Below are positions 49,873 through 58,892 of a stretch of DNA of 64,000 nucleotides, piece after piece. Within the stretch, counting starts at the first letter, position 1. Every line of letters begins with the position of its first letter. The stretch spans positions 1 through 64,000 of the forward strand of contig JABABU010000010.1 in NCBI GenBank assembly GCA_014238065.1, written 5' to 3'. Origin of the DNA: Actinomycetota bacterium. Its GTDB lineage: Bacteria > Actinomycetota > Acidimicrobiia > Acidimicrobiales > Poriferisodalaceae. Made by a program: the position numbers and the translations under genes. A model generated the notes under the pieces. That model saw nothing but the letters and a program-made list of their open reading frames with translations. It did not search any database and was not told the DNA's origin.

Positions 49873-51774
49873 TCAGACCGGATCGATACGTACGATCGTT
49901 CCGTCGAGAGTTGCTACGTAGATCCTGTCGTTCGGGCCTTCCCCGAACGACACAGGCCGCGACGGAAGTTCCGCGATCGTGTCCGACGAGATGACGTCCA
50001 GACCGTCGAGACGAAGAATCCGAAGACTGGGCTGACAGAAATCCGAGAACAAGTAGTCGCCGAGAAAGTCGGTTAGGCGAGGATCCTCGACCAGCACACC
50101 GCCGGTGACCGAGCACCCCGAGTCATGGTCGTACTCGAACACCGGATCGATGAGACCGCCGGGGTCGGTTCCGTTGAAAGGATGTGCTCCTTCCCGAATC
50201 CGCCAACCGAAGTTGAGCCCGGAGTCGCCGGCGGGAATGACGTCGATCTCCTCCCACGCACTCTGCCCCACATCAGCAATCCACAGATTCCCGGCCGAGT
50301 CGAAGTCGAATCGCCACGGGTTTCTGAGTCCGAGCGCCCAGATCTCCGGACGCGCCCCTGGTACCTGTACGAACGGATTGTCGGGCGGGATCGTGTAGGG
50401 CTGTCCGCCACCCTCAGTCGGGTCCACTCGCACGATGGCACCGAGCAGGTTGCTGAGGTCCTGAGCATTATTCTCCGGGTCGCCTCCACTACCGCCATCT
50501 CCACTGGTGAGGTAGAGATATCCGTCTGGGCCGATGGCGATGTCACCACCGTTGTGATTGCCGAACGGCTGGTCGATGCCGAAGAGGTCTCTGCGAGCCG
50601 TCGCCGTGTCTCCGATCATCGTGTACTCGGCGACTCGGAGATTGCTGTCGAGATTGGTGTGGTCGAGGTACAGCTTCGAGCCATCGGCGCTGAAGGCGAT
50701 ACCGAGCAAGCCCCGCTCACCGTTGGTTGTCGTCAACGATGTGATGTCGAGCACGACGTCCCTGCTCATCGGATTGGCGAGAAGCACTCGGCGCACTCGG
50801 CCATTCCGCTCGGCGACATAGATGGCATCTGAGTCGCCCGGCCGGCTCGTGATGTCGACCGGTTCGGTGAAGCTGGTCCCGAACGTCACGATCTCCACCG
50901 TCACCTCATCGGGCGGGGGTGCCGGCGAAGCGACAGGACCGGCCTGTGGCGAGCCCAGTCGAGGCGCAGAGCCGAGCACTTCGAGGAAACCATCGTCTGT
51001 GACGAGCCACAACCCGTCGCCAGCAGGCGTGACCGCGCCTCCTGTGAAGATCACGTGTCGCTCTGCACTCGAGCCTGGAAACACAGCATCGCCGAACGTG
51101 AAACTGCCACCATCGGCACCCATGAACAGGTATCCGTCTCCTGTTGCCGTACGGCCACCGGCGATGATCGGCTGGTCCAATGCCAAACCGCCGAGCGATC
51201 CAAAGAACTCGGCGTCACCGAAGGTGAAAGCTCCGCCGTCGGCTGCCCACAACCAATAGCCCCTGCCCGCCGGCGTGGGTCCGCCACCCACGATCGGCTG
51301 ATCAAGCGGAGTCGCCCCCATCGAGCCGTAAAACGTCGCGTCACCGAAAGTGAACACCCCACCATCACGAGCCCAGAGCCAATAGCCATTGCCGGTCGGG
51401 GTTGGAGCACCACCGACGACCGGTTCGGTCAGAGGAATCCCACCCATCGAGCCGAAAAACTCGGCGTCACCGAAACCGAACACACCACCATCACGAGCCC
51501 AGAGCCAATAGCCGCCGCCACTGGTGGTGAACGATCCTCCGACGATCGGCTGGTCGAGAGGTCCGATGGCAATCAGATTGCCGAGGTCTGGAGCATCGCC
51601 ATAAGCAAAGACGCGACCTGCTTCGGTGACGATGAGGTACCCGAGCCCCGAAGGTGTCGGCACGATGGCCGCGACCGGTTCGGGAGCTTCCTCGGCTTTC
51701 ACCGGATCGACATCCATCATGACACCGACGCACAGGATCAAGATCAGCACAACCCGCGTCCAGGTTCGATACAT
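49873..51774 (-). CDS. Secreted glucose/sorbosone-dehydrogenase-like protein with N-terminal propeller-like repeats
   Basis: The ATG at 51774 precedes a signal peptide (RVVLILILCVGVMM). About six repeats of GYWLWARDGGVFTFGDA..YGS type, each near 43 residues, occupy about 45-290. The C-terminal domain (about 320-633) is a PQQ-type glucose/sorbosone dehydrogenase propeller: FTEPVDITSRPGDSD, ERGLLGIAFSADG, FGNHNGGDIAIGPDGYLYLTSGDGG and IWALGLRNPWRFDFD. It is probably an extracellular oxidoreductase or binding protein. The first repeat (RVFAYGDAPDLG) matches the first repeat of the Rpf protein at 14311. The start is not certain. Confidence 0.85.
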   Translation of the reverse strand: MYRTWTRVVLILILCVGVMMDVDPVKAEEAPEPVAAIVPTPSGLGYLIVTEAGRVFAYGDAPDLGNLIAIGPLDQPIVGGSFTTSGGGYWLWARDGGVFGFGDAEFFGSMGGIPLTEPVVGGAPTPTGNGYWLWARDGGVFTFGDATFYGSMGATPLDQPIVGGGPTPAGRGYWLWAADGGAFTFGDAEFFGSLGGLALDQPIIAGGRTATGDGYLFMGADGGSFTFGDAVFPGSSAERHVIFTGGAVTPAGDGLWLVTDDGFLEVLGSAPRLGSPQAGPVASPAPPPDEVTVEIVTFGTSFTEPVDITSRPGDSDAIYVAERNGRVRRVLLANPMSRDVVLDITSLTTTNGERGLLGIAFSADGSKLYLDHTNLDSNLRVAEYTMIGDTATARRDLFGIDQPFGNHNGGDIAIGPDGYLYLTSGDGGSGGDPENNAQDLSNLLGAIVRVDPTEGGGQPYTIPPDNPFVQVPGARPEIWALGLRNPWRFDFDSAGNLWIADVGQSAWEEIDVIPAGDSGLNFGWRIREGAHPFNGTDPGGLIDPVFEYDHDSGCSVTGGVLVEDPRLTDFLGDYLFSDFCQPSLRILRLDGLDVISSDTIAELPSRPVSFGEGPNDRIYVATLDGTIVRIDPV

Positions 51775-51828
51775 CTGGTCAGTCAACCCCACCAACGAGG
51801 CATCGTGAGTCCGGTTCCACGATTCGTT

Positions 51829-53046
51829 TCACGCCTTGGCCCTGGCTCTACGAAGAAGTGGGTCTGCGACAGCGAGAGTCTTGTCTGCAACGCGCATCAC
51901 CTTGCCCGCTGCGCCCGGCGTGGTGTTGTCGACGAGATTGCCCATGACCTGGAGCGTGATCTTCGCGATCGAGTTCGTGCCGACCGCGAGGCGGAGACCG
52001 TTTCGTAAGATCCACGGATGACCGATGAGGAACGAGAATCGCCGCCCGGTCCGTAGGAATCCGTCGAATCGAGCGCCGACGAGGCGGTCGTATTCGCCGG
52101 GGGCCGAGGCGGGGTCGTTCTCGAAAAGGTCGATCGCCAGCATCGACGATTCGAGGGCGTAATCGATTCCCTCTCCGTTCATCGGATTGATGAGGCCTGC
52201 CGCATCTCCGACGGCAACCCACCCTGGTCCGTGGCGCTTCTGGGCGCTCATCGGTAACCGCCAGGCCCGTGGACGCTCGAGATTCGGCCCTAGTTCCCAC
52301 GAGTCCCGCACGAGATCGCGATACGAATCGAGCAACGTGTTGAGGTTCAGTTTCTTGAAACCACGCATCGTCGAGAGTGCCCCGACGCCGATGTTCACGG
52401 TCCCATCACCGGCCGGGAACATCCAGCCGTAGCCCGGTACGGGAGTGCCGTGCTCATCTCGCAATGTCAGACAGGCCTCGAGGTGGGCATCGGCATGGCG
52501 GGGCGATTCGGCGTACGACCTGATCGCGAGGCCGAACGGTTCGTCCAGCTCGCGTTCGGCCCCCAGAATTCTCGCCGCTGGGCCTTGGGCTCCCGCGGCA
52601 AGAACGACGAGGTCACACAACCAGGTACGCCCGCCCGCGGCAACACCGGTGACACGGCCGCCTTCGAGAATCGGCAGTGCCTCGGTGTCGTAGATGATCT
52701 CGGCGCCGGCCTTGGCCGCTGCATCGATCAAGGCCGCATCGAGTCGTCTCCTCGGCCAGACTGCTCCATGGTCAGGGAACCGATCGGTCGTCGGCCACGC
52801 GAGCTCACGTTCCTTCTTGCCCGCGATCATCCGTAGCCCGACGATCGGGTGAGCATCGTCGAGAGCGATGTCGAGTTCGTTCAAGGCTCCGACGGCTCGC
52901 GGTGTGAGTCCATCGCCGCACACTTTGTCGCGACCGAACGGACCCTTCTCGAAGACGACGGCCTTGAGCCCTGCCCGCGCCGCCCTGATCCCGGCCGCCG
53001 CTCCTGCTGGTCCTCCACCGATGACGGCGACGTCGCATTTCTCCAC
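51829..53046 (-). CDS. Geranylgeranyl-reductase-family FAD oxidoreductase (MenJ-like)
   Basis: The 405-residue flavoprotein has the Rossmann FAD motif VAVIGGGPAGAAAGIRAARAG (residues 6-26, quoted in overlap), KVCGDGLTPRAVGAL, and the late GDAAGLINPMNGEGIDYALESS. These identify the geranylgeranyl reductase/MenJ group, which saturates isoprenoid chains. In actinobacteria the substrate is often the menaquinone side chain, which fits a menaquinone-using respiratory chain. No other menaquinone genes are adjacent, so this is family-level inference. Confidence 0.87.
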   Translation of the reverse strand: MEKCDVAVIGGGPAGAAAGIRAARAGLKAVVFEKGPFGRDKVCGDGLTPRAVGALNELDIALDDAHPIVGLRMIAGKKERELAWPTTDRFPDHGAVWPRRRLDAALIDAAAKAGAEIIYDTEALPILEGGRVTGVAAGGRTWLCDLVVLAAGAQGPAARILGAERELDEPFGLAIRSYAESPRHADAHLEACLTLRDEHGTPVPGYGWMFPAGDGTVNIGVGALSTMRGFKKLNLNTLLDSYRDLVRDSWELGPNLERPRAWRLPMSAQKRHGPGWVAVGDAAGLINPMNGEGIDYALESSMLAIDLFENDPASAPGEYDRLVGARFDGFLRTGRRFSFLIGHPWILRNGLRLAVGTNSIAKITLQVMGNLVDNTTPGAAGKVMRVADKTLAVADPLLRRARAKA

Positions 53047-53189
53047 GGCCTACAGCCTGCCGTGCCCGACGCCCGTTTACGCCGCGTGTTCACCTGTCAG
53101 CTGTTTACACGCTCGTCAACTGAATCGGGTCGCCCGCCGGACCCAGAGGAACACGACGACCAGCTGACGGCGGTTGGGTGCTCACGCGA

Positions 53190-53205
53190 GACACTCGGTA
53201 GTGTC
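53190..53205 (+). promoter_or_regulatory. Inverted repeat over the promoter of the ACAD10/11-like gene
   Basis: GACACT-CGGT-AGTGTC is a perfect six-base inverted repeat, and TAGTGT within it (53199-53204) fits a TANNNT -10 box. It lies 38 bases before the proposed GTG start. Confidence 0.45.
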
Positions 53206-53242
53206 AGCACAGCAACTCGACCCGCCACGGAGGCGAAGACTC

Positions 53243-54559
53243 GTGCCAGGAAACGCTCTCAAGTCAGTAAGCAACGACGACTTCAACCTCTCGATGTCAG
53301 ACGGAGTTCGCCCGTTGTTCGAGGCAGTGACGACGTTCATCGCCGAGGTCGTCGACCCGATGGCGAAGGAATATCACGCACTCGGGGCCTCACACGAAGA
53401 CCGTTGGACCTATGCGCCTGGTCAACTCGAACTACTCCAAACCGCGAAAGACGCGGCCAAGGAGCAGGGCCTGTGGAACTTCTTCCTGCCAAATGCCGAG
53501 ACCGGTGAAGGCCTCAGCAACCTCGACTACGCCTATATCGCAGCGGAGCTCGGCAAGCAGCCGCTCGCCTCGGAGTGTCTGAACTGCAGCGCCCCCGACA
53601 CCGGCAACATGGAAGTGCTCGAGCGTGTCGGAACGCCAGAGCAGAAGGAACAGTGGTTGAAGCCCCTTCTCAACGGCGAAATCCGCTCGGCGTTCGCCAT
53701 GACCGAACCCGATGTTGCATCGTCCGATGCGAAGAATGTGGCCACAGCTGCTGTCCTTGACGGCGACGAGTGGCTCATCAACGGAGAGAAGTACTACATC
53801 TCCGGTGCGGGCGATCCCCGCTGCAAGATCATGATCACGATGGTCCGCACGAACCCAGATGCCGCCCCTCACAAGCAACAGAGCCAGATCCTCGTTCCCA
53901 TCGACACACCCGGCGTGGAGATCCTCGGCCCGATGCACGTGTTCGGCAACGACGACGCGCCTCACGGTCACATGCACATCAGGTTCACCGATGTGCGTGT
54001 TCCGGCGGCAAACATGCTGCTCGGCGAAGGTCGCGGCTTCGAGATCAGCCAGGTCCGCCTTGGTCCAGGCCGCATCCACCACTGCATGCGCTCGATCGGC
54101 GCGGCCGAGAAGGCACTCGACTACTTCATCGACCGCGGTCTCAACCGTGAGGCCTTCGGCAAGAAAATCATGCAGCTCGGCAAGAACATGGAGACGGTGT
54201 CGCGCATACGCATCGAGATCGAGGCCATGCGCCTCATGGTTCTCCGTGCCGCCAAGGCTATGGACACACTTGGCAACCAGGAGGCACGGGTGTGGGTCAG
54301 CGCCGTGAAGGCAATGGTGCCCGAGCGCGTCTGCCAGATCATCGACCAGGCGATTCAGATCCACGGCGCAACCGGCGTGTCCCAGTGGACGCCACTCACC
54401 AGCATGTACACGTCGCAACGCACGCTTCGATTGGCCGACGGGCCTGATGAGGTCCACCACCACGTCGTCGCTCGCGCCGAAGTCGCTGACCACTCGCCCC
54501 TCACGACACCTGTCGGGGCAGGTGCGCGAGCCAACATGGTGCAATTCCAAGGACCGTAG
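53243..54559 (+). CDS. Acyl-CoA dehydrogenase, ACAD10/11-like
   Basis: The GTG at 53243 with GGAGG nine bases upstream gives 438 residues; the ATG at 53294 is the alternative. Family motifs are AFAMTEPDVASSDAKN, WLINGEKYYISGAGDPRCK and the end region ATGVSQWTPLTSMYTSQRTLRLADGPDEVH (quoted in part). The last, with Asp in place of the usual Glu-Ile-rich box, is typical of ACAD10/11-type enzymes. The C-terminal 30 residues are extra. It uses FAD and electron-transfer flavoprotein; the chain length is unknown. Confidence 0.87.
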   Translation: MPGNALKSVSNDDFNLSMSDGVRPLFEAVTTFIAEVVDPMAKEYHALGASHEDRWTYAPGQLELLQTAKDAAKEQGLWNFFLPNAETGEGLSNLDYAYIAAELGKQPLASECLNCSAPDTGNMEVLERVGTPEQKEQWLKPLLNGEIRSAFAMTEPDVASSDAKNVATAAVLDGDEWLINGEKYYISGAGDPRCKIMITMVRTNPDAAPHKQQSQILVPIDTPGVEILGPMHVFGNDDAPHGHMHIRFTDVRVPAANMLLGEGRGFEISQVRLGPGRIHHCMRSIGAAEKALDYFIDRGLNREAFGKKIMQLGKNMETVSRIRIEIEAMRLMVLRAAKAMDTLGNQEARVWVSAVKAMVPERVCQIIDQAIQIHGATGVSQWTPLTSMYTSQRTLRLADGPDEVHHHVVARAEVADHSPLTTPVGAGARANMVQFQGP

Positions 54560-54633
54560 CCAGACCAACGCCCGCCGACAGGCATCTTGTTCCTCGAGTT
54601 CGATGAACTGGTTCGCGACACCGGCGAAGCGCT

Positions 54634-55803
54634 CTAGACAGCCGATCCGACCACCACTGGGTGGTTCTCGGTCGCCAGTGGCCGAGCCATCCAGGCCGCG
54701 ACAGCGGCAAACACCACGATGATTGCCGCATTGGTCACGTACACGACCTCGCGACCCCACTGCTCATAGACGCCACCTGCCACGATCGCGACCAGACCAC
54801 CAACGAGTTGCAGCATCGCGCCCATCAATCCTTGAGCGCTTGCGGCAAGATCCTCCCCGGCCGCGAGGGCAATGCCGACTTGGTTGGCGGGAAAGACGAA
54901 CGCGTCGCTCAGGCCGTGGATGACAGCGACCATGATGATCACGTTGAGACTGTTGATGTACCCGTACGCGGCCACACACGGAGCGATCCACAGCACCCCC
55001 ACAACGCTGACCTTGAGAGGGCCGACTCGGTGTGCGAACCGGCCGGAGAAGGCGGCGAGGACCAGCATCGGCAATGCGATCAAGCCGGCGCTCACACCGG
55101 TGAACCACACCTCGGCTCCGAGGTCGGCGAGCATCACAGCCCAAATCGCCTCGAACGTACCGATCATCACGAACCATCCGACCACGGCGAGCAACACGAC
55201 TTGTACAGCCCGGATCCTCAGGAGCGTCCGAACCACTCGACGCTCGGAAGTCGTCACTCCAGGGTCAGGGCGCAGGCGAAGAGTGAGTGGAGCGAACGCG
55301 GCGATCGCCGCGGCAAGCACGAAGAACGGTGAGCGAAGGCCGAAGAAATGAGCAACGAGGCCGGCAATGACAGGACCCGCGACGAACCCGCCGACGTCGA
55401 AGGCCGACAGCATGCCAACGTTCGCGCCCATGTTCTTCCGATCGGACACGATCACGAGCCGACGAATAGCAGGAAGAGACACCCCAGTCCCAAGCCCGAG
55501 CACAACCCGCGCCACGACGAACGCCCACAACGAACTCGCCAGACCCATCAGGAGCTGAGAAACAACCAGGAGCACGAGACCCAGCCGGATCATCGAATTC
55601 GAGTGACCCCGATCAGAGAATCGGGCGAGACCCACCTGCGCGATGAAACCGGCAAAAAAGCCAGCCGCGACCATCACACCCAACTCGGCTTCAGTGAACC
55701 CGAGCCTGTCCCGCAACTCGCCGAGCAGCGCGAAGATGCCACCCATCGAGATTGTGGCCATACTCGTGAGCACGAAATACGGAGCGAGTGATCGGTCAGC
55801 CAC
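54634..55803 (-). CDS. MFS transporter
   Basis: The 389-residue protein has twelve predicted transmembrane helices. A motif-A-like loop (GLARFSDRGHSNSMIRLG) follows helix 2, and VARVVLGLGTGVSLPAIRRL is a motif in helix 4. It belongs to the sugar/drug antiporter part of the superfamily; the substrate is unknown. The GTG at 55803 has no clear ribosome binding site. It is convergent with the acyl-CoA dehydrogenase gene (74-base gap) and precedes the DapA-like gene on the same strand. Confidence 0.85.
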   Translation of the reverse strand: MADRSLAPYFVLTSMATISMGGIFALLGELRDRLGFTEAELGVMVAAGFFAGFIAQVGLARFSDRGHSNSMIRLGLVLLVVSQLLMGLASSLWAFVVARVVLGLGTGVSLPAIRRLVIVSDRKNMGANVGMLSAFDVGGFVAGPVIAGLVAHFFGLRSPFFVLAAAIAAFAPLTLRLRPDPGVTTSERRVVRTLLRIRAVQVVLLAVVGWFVMIGTFEAIWAVMLADLGAEVWFTGVSAGLIALPMLVLAAFSGRFAHRVGPLKVSVVGVLWIAPCVAAYGYINSLNVIIMVAVIHGLSDAFVFPANQVGIALAAGEDLAASAQGLMGAMLQLVGGLVAIVAGGVYEQWGREVVYVTNAAIIVVFAAVAAWMARPLATENHPVVVGSAV

Positions 55804-55841
55804 GGCGGAACGTTACTGGCCCGTCTGCTGTCACCAGCATT

Positions 55842-56741
55842 TCAGCCGATGGCGCTGAACCCGACCTCGAACTCCTCTGCGATCGTGTCGGGCATCGGCA
55901 CCAGCGGGGGTCTGACGTTCGCCCATCGCGATTCAGAGAGGCGAGCTGACAAGTACGCCTTCTGTGCAGACACCACCTCGTACTGCTGCACGAACAGACG
56001 TGCCTCTCTGACTGCTCCATGGACTTCGGTCGCGGCAGCTGGTCCTCGGTGTCGATATGTGTTGATCACCGACGATATGGCGACGGCATTGATGTTCGCG
56101 GTAGCCGAGATACACCCGGACGCCCCGAGTTCGAGCGCTTCGACGAGAGGCAACTCGGAGCCGGGAAAGACGGTGAGACCACTGATGTCGAAGAGTCGAA
56201 GAGTGTTCGGCCAGTCGCCTGAGCTGTCTTTGATGCCGACGATCTGATCGGGGAACTCGCGGCGCAATCTCGCGACCAGATCGACCGAGAAACCAACTCC
56301 CGACACTTGGGGGATGTGGTAGAGGACGATGCTGATGTCATCTGCGCCAGCAGCAGTGATCAAGCGGTCGAAGTAGGTGACCAACCCATCGTCGCTGGGA
56401 CGCTTTATATAGAAGGGCGGCAAAGTCATCACCGCTCTGCAGCCCGAGTCGATGGCGTGCCGGGTGAGGCGAAGCGTGTCAGGAAGATTCGTGAGGCCCG
56501 TTCCCGGGATGAGGTCGTGCGGATCGACGCCCGCACCGACGAGCGCATCGAGCCCGGCGACGCGCTCGTCCATACCGACGCTCAGCGCCTCGCCGGTTGT
56601 GCCGAATGGGGCAAGCGCAGCGCAACCCTGATCAAGCAACGAATGGGCATGATCGATGAAGAGATCGGTGGCAACCGAGCCGTCGTCGTTGAACGGCGTC
56701 AGTGGCGGAGCGATGAGACCTTGGGGCGCTGAGAACGGCAT
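55842..56741 (-). CDS. Dihydrodipicolinate synthase/N-acetylneuraminate lyase superfamily aldolase
   Basis: The 299-residue protein has the (beta/alpha)8 DapA-like motifs: LIAPPLTPFNDDGSVATD at the N-terminus, FGTTGEALSVG for the carboxylate-binding GTTGE loop, catalytic Tyr in VLYHIPQ and Schiff-base Lys in VGIKDSSGD. Context (acyl-CoA and sugar-acid-type genes, no lysine genes) suggests a catabolic aldolase rather than the lysine-pathway enzyme. The ATG at 56741 is used; a GTG two codons earlier (56747) is equally possible. No Shine-Dalgarno sequence is visible. Confidence 0.82.
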   Translation of the reverse strand: MPFSAPQGLIAPPLTPFNDDGSVATDLFIDHAHSLLDQGCAALAPFGTTGEALSVGMDERVAGLDALVGAGVDPHDLIPGTGLTNLPDTLRLTRHAIDSGCRAVMTLPPFYIKRPSDDGLVTYFDRLITAAGADDISIVLYHIPQVSGVGFSVDLVARLRREFPDQIVGIKDSSGDWPNTLRLFDISGLTVFPGSELPLVEALELGASGCISATANINAVAISSVINTYRHRGPAAATEVHGAVREARLFVQQYEVVSAQKAYLSARLSESRWANVRPPLVPMPDTIAEEFEVGFSAIG

Positions 56742-56931
56742 CGACACATCATGTCGTGTTCGACGACACGCACATTCCCCACCTGAGATATTTGCGATCT
56801 TGACCCTCGCGAACGGCTCCCGCTTCGACCACTCCGACGGCCAAGACGTGCTCCGGGTACGCAGTCGCTACACCGTCCAGCCTGACGCTCACGGGAACGC
56901 ACCGTCAAACTCGGCCGACTGACGTCGCTGT

Positions 56932-58119
56932 TCAACTCTTGCGAAGAAGCTCCTGGGCAACGATGTTCCGCCTGATCTCCTGGGTACCTGCACCGATCTG
57001 CAGCAGCTTGGCCGCTCGATACAGCCGGTTGATCTCCATCTCCCACATGTAGCCAGACCCGCCGTGAATCTGAAGGGCCTCGTCGGCGACCTTCATGTTC
57101 ACATTCGCGGCTTGGAGGATGGCCGCGGCCGAGTGCGCGTGAACATCCCTCGCCGACTGGTCTGCTGCGCCGACCTCCAGCCCGCCGCACATCTCCAGCA
57201 CCCGGTACACATACGTGCGTGTGGTTTCGATCAATGCCCACATGTCAGCCAGCTTGTGCTGAGTCACCTGGAAGTCGGCGATCGGGCGACCGAACTGCTC
57301 GCGAGTCCTGGCATGTTCGATGGCCAGATCGAGACAACGCTCGGCCATACCGATGCAGCCAGGCGCGTAGAAGGCTCGTTCGAGATCGAGCCCCGACATC
57401 ACGACACTGACACCACCGTTCTCCTCACCGAGAAGGTTCCCAGCCGGCACCCGAACGTCATCGAAGATGAGTTCGGCGGTCTGACTCCCCCGAAACCCCT
57501 GTTTGATGAGCTTCTGGGCCACCGCGAAACCAGGGGCGTCGGTCTCGACAACGAATGCGGAAATGCCGTGAGCTCCTGCAGCCAGATCGGTCTTGGCGTA
57601 GACGAGGACGACATCGGCGATGGTGCCGTTTGTGATGAACAGCTTTGTGCCGTTGACGACGTACTCGTCGCCGTCGCGGATCGCCGTCGTTGCCATCGAA
57701 CCAAGAGCATCGGAACCAGCGCCCGGCTCTGTGAGTCCGAGTGCCCCGACGATGGAGCCGTCACACATGCCCGGGACATACCGACGACGTTGCTCTTCGT
57801 TCCCATTGCGGAAGATGTTGTTCAGCGACAGGTTGTCGTGAGCGCCCCAGCTGAGCCCGACAGCAGCGTTCCACTTGTGCATCGCCTCGGAGACGAGACC
57901 GACCGAGAGGTAGTCCATCTCCTGGCCGCCGTACTCCTCCGGAATCGACAAGCCGAGGTAGCCCTGATCGCCGAGCATCGGAAACAAATCGTCCGGCCAC
58001 TCCTCGTCGTCATCCATTGGACCGGAAAGAGGGCCGAGCTGGTCGCGGCAGAAGCGCTCGGCCTGGCGTTGAATCTCGGTCTGGAGCTCGGTGAGTTCGA
58101 ACTGGGACATGCTCGACAT
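56932..58119 (-). CDS. Isovaleryl-CoA-dehydrogenase-like acyl-CoA dehydrogenase
   Basis: The ATG at 58119 gives 395 residues (an ATG at 58110 is possible). Motifs are LGLTEPGAGSDALGSM (about 132-147), FRGSQTAELIFDDVRVP, ERCLDLAIEHARTREQFGRPI and IHGGSGYMWEMEINRLYRAAKLLQIGAGTQEIRRNIVA (quoted in parts). Divergence from a TetR gene that leads the methylcrotonyl-CoA-type carboxylase operon points to leucine degradation. It would turn isovaleryl-CoA into 3-methylcrotonyl-CoA with electron-transfer flavoprotein as acceptor. Confidence 0.87.
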   Translation of the reverse strand: MSSMSQFELTELQTEIQRQAERFCRDQLGPLSGPMDDDEEWPDDLFPMLGDQGYLGLSIPEEYGGQEMDYLSVGLVSEAMHKWNAAVGLSWGAHDNLSLNNIFRNGNEEQRRRYVPGMCDGSIVGALGLTEPGAGSDALGSMATTAIRDGDEYVVNGTKLFITNGTIADVVLVYAKTDLAAGAHGISAFVVETDAPGFAVAQKLIKQGFRGSQTAELIFDDVRVPAGNLLGEENGGVSVVMSGLDLERAFYAPGCIGMAERCLDLAIEHARTREQFGRPIADFQVTQHKLADMWALIETTRTYVYRVLEMCGGLEVGAADQSARDVHAHSAAAILQAANVNMKVADEALQIHGGSGYMWEMEINRLYRAAKLLQIGAGTQEIRRNIVAQELLRKS

Positions 58120-58140
58120 ACTATCGGAATTTATTTTGGA

Positions 58141-58178
58141 GTGAATATCATTCACCCCAGATTTATTGACTGTATAAT
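58141..58178 (+). promoter_or_regulatory. TetR-type operator and overlapping promoter
   Basis: GTGAAT-ATC-ATTCAC (58141-58155) is a perfect 15-base palindrome in an AT-rich divergent spacer. TTCACC (58151-58156) and TATAAT (58173-58178), spaced by 16 bases, form a good promoter for the TetR gene, so the operator overlaps the -35. Further ATGATT/AATCAT repeats follow. The site can control both divergent transcripts. Confidence 0.7.
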
Positions 58179-58214
58179 GATTCAATCCATAATCATGAGT
58201 ATGATTCACACTGA

Positions 58215-58892
58215 ATGACGCGCACATCAGAGCCAACGAGCAGAGCCGGACAGATCATCGAAGCGGCGCGTGACCTGTTCGCCGAAGCCGGTTATGAAGC
58301 AACGGGCATCACGGCTATCGCTCGCAAGGTCGGCGTTGCCGACGGGGCGATTTACCGTCATTTCGAATCGAAGCGCGACATTCTCCACGGCGTGATCGCT
58401 GGTTTCTACGGGCCACTCGTCGAGTCGGCCACTCACATCGTTCGCGACATCAGGGACCCGACCGACCGGTTGCGGGCACTCGTGCGGACGAATCTGACGG
58501 CGTTCGCGCAGGACCCGCTGGTGTGTCGGCTCATCATCGCCGAGGCACGAATTCTCGATGGCTACTACGAAAGCTCGATCGCGGATCTGAGCCGTCGGTA
58601 TACGGCACTCGCTCTCGATGCCATAACCGACGGCATCGAACTCGGCCTCCTTCGTGACGACATCGCCCCGACCCTCGTCAGGGACATGCTGTTCGGCGCC
58701 ATGGAGCACATCGCCTGGGGAGCGCTCACGGGGCACGGGTCGATCGACATCGACGGGGTCACCGACTCACTGATGTCGCTCACTCTCGGCGGCATCGCCG
58801 TCGCCGAACCGAACGGTGTCGCGCTTGGCGAGCAACTCGATCGACTCGAGACACTGGTATCACGATTCGAAGTCACAGGAGGCAGCGCATGA
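58215..58892 (+). CDS. TetR-family transcriptional regulator
   Basis: The 225-residue protein has the TetR N-terminal helix-turn-helix: AGQIIEAARDLFAEAGYEATGITAIARKVGVADGAIYRHFESKRDIL (quoted in parts, residues about 11-57). A helical ligand-binding domain follows. It is divergent from the isovaleryl-CoA-dehydrogenase-like gene and overlaps the carboxylase beta-subunit gene by four bases. This makes it the likely repressor of the leucine/isovalerate pathway, probably induced by an acyl-CoA. Confidence 0.92.
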   Translation: MTRTSEPTSRAGQIIEAARDLFAEAGYEATGITAIARKVGVADGAIYRHFESKRDILHGVIAGFYGPLVESATHIVRDIRDPTDRLRALVRTNLTAFAQDPLVCRLIIAEARILDGYYESSIADLSRRYTALALDAITDGIELGLLRDDIAPTLVRDMLFGAMEHIAWGALTGHGSIDIDGVTDSLMSLTLGGIAVAEPNGVALGEQLDRLETLVSRFEVTGGSA

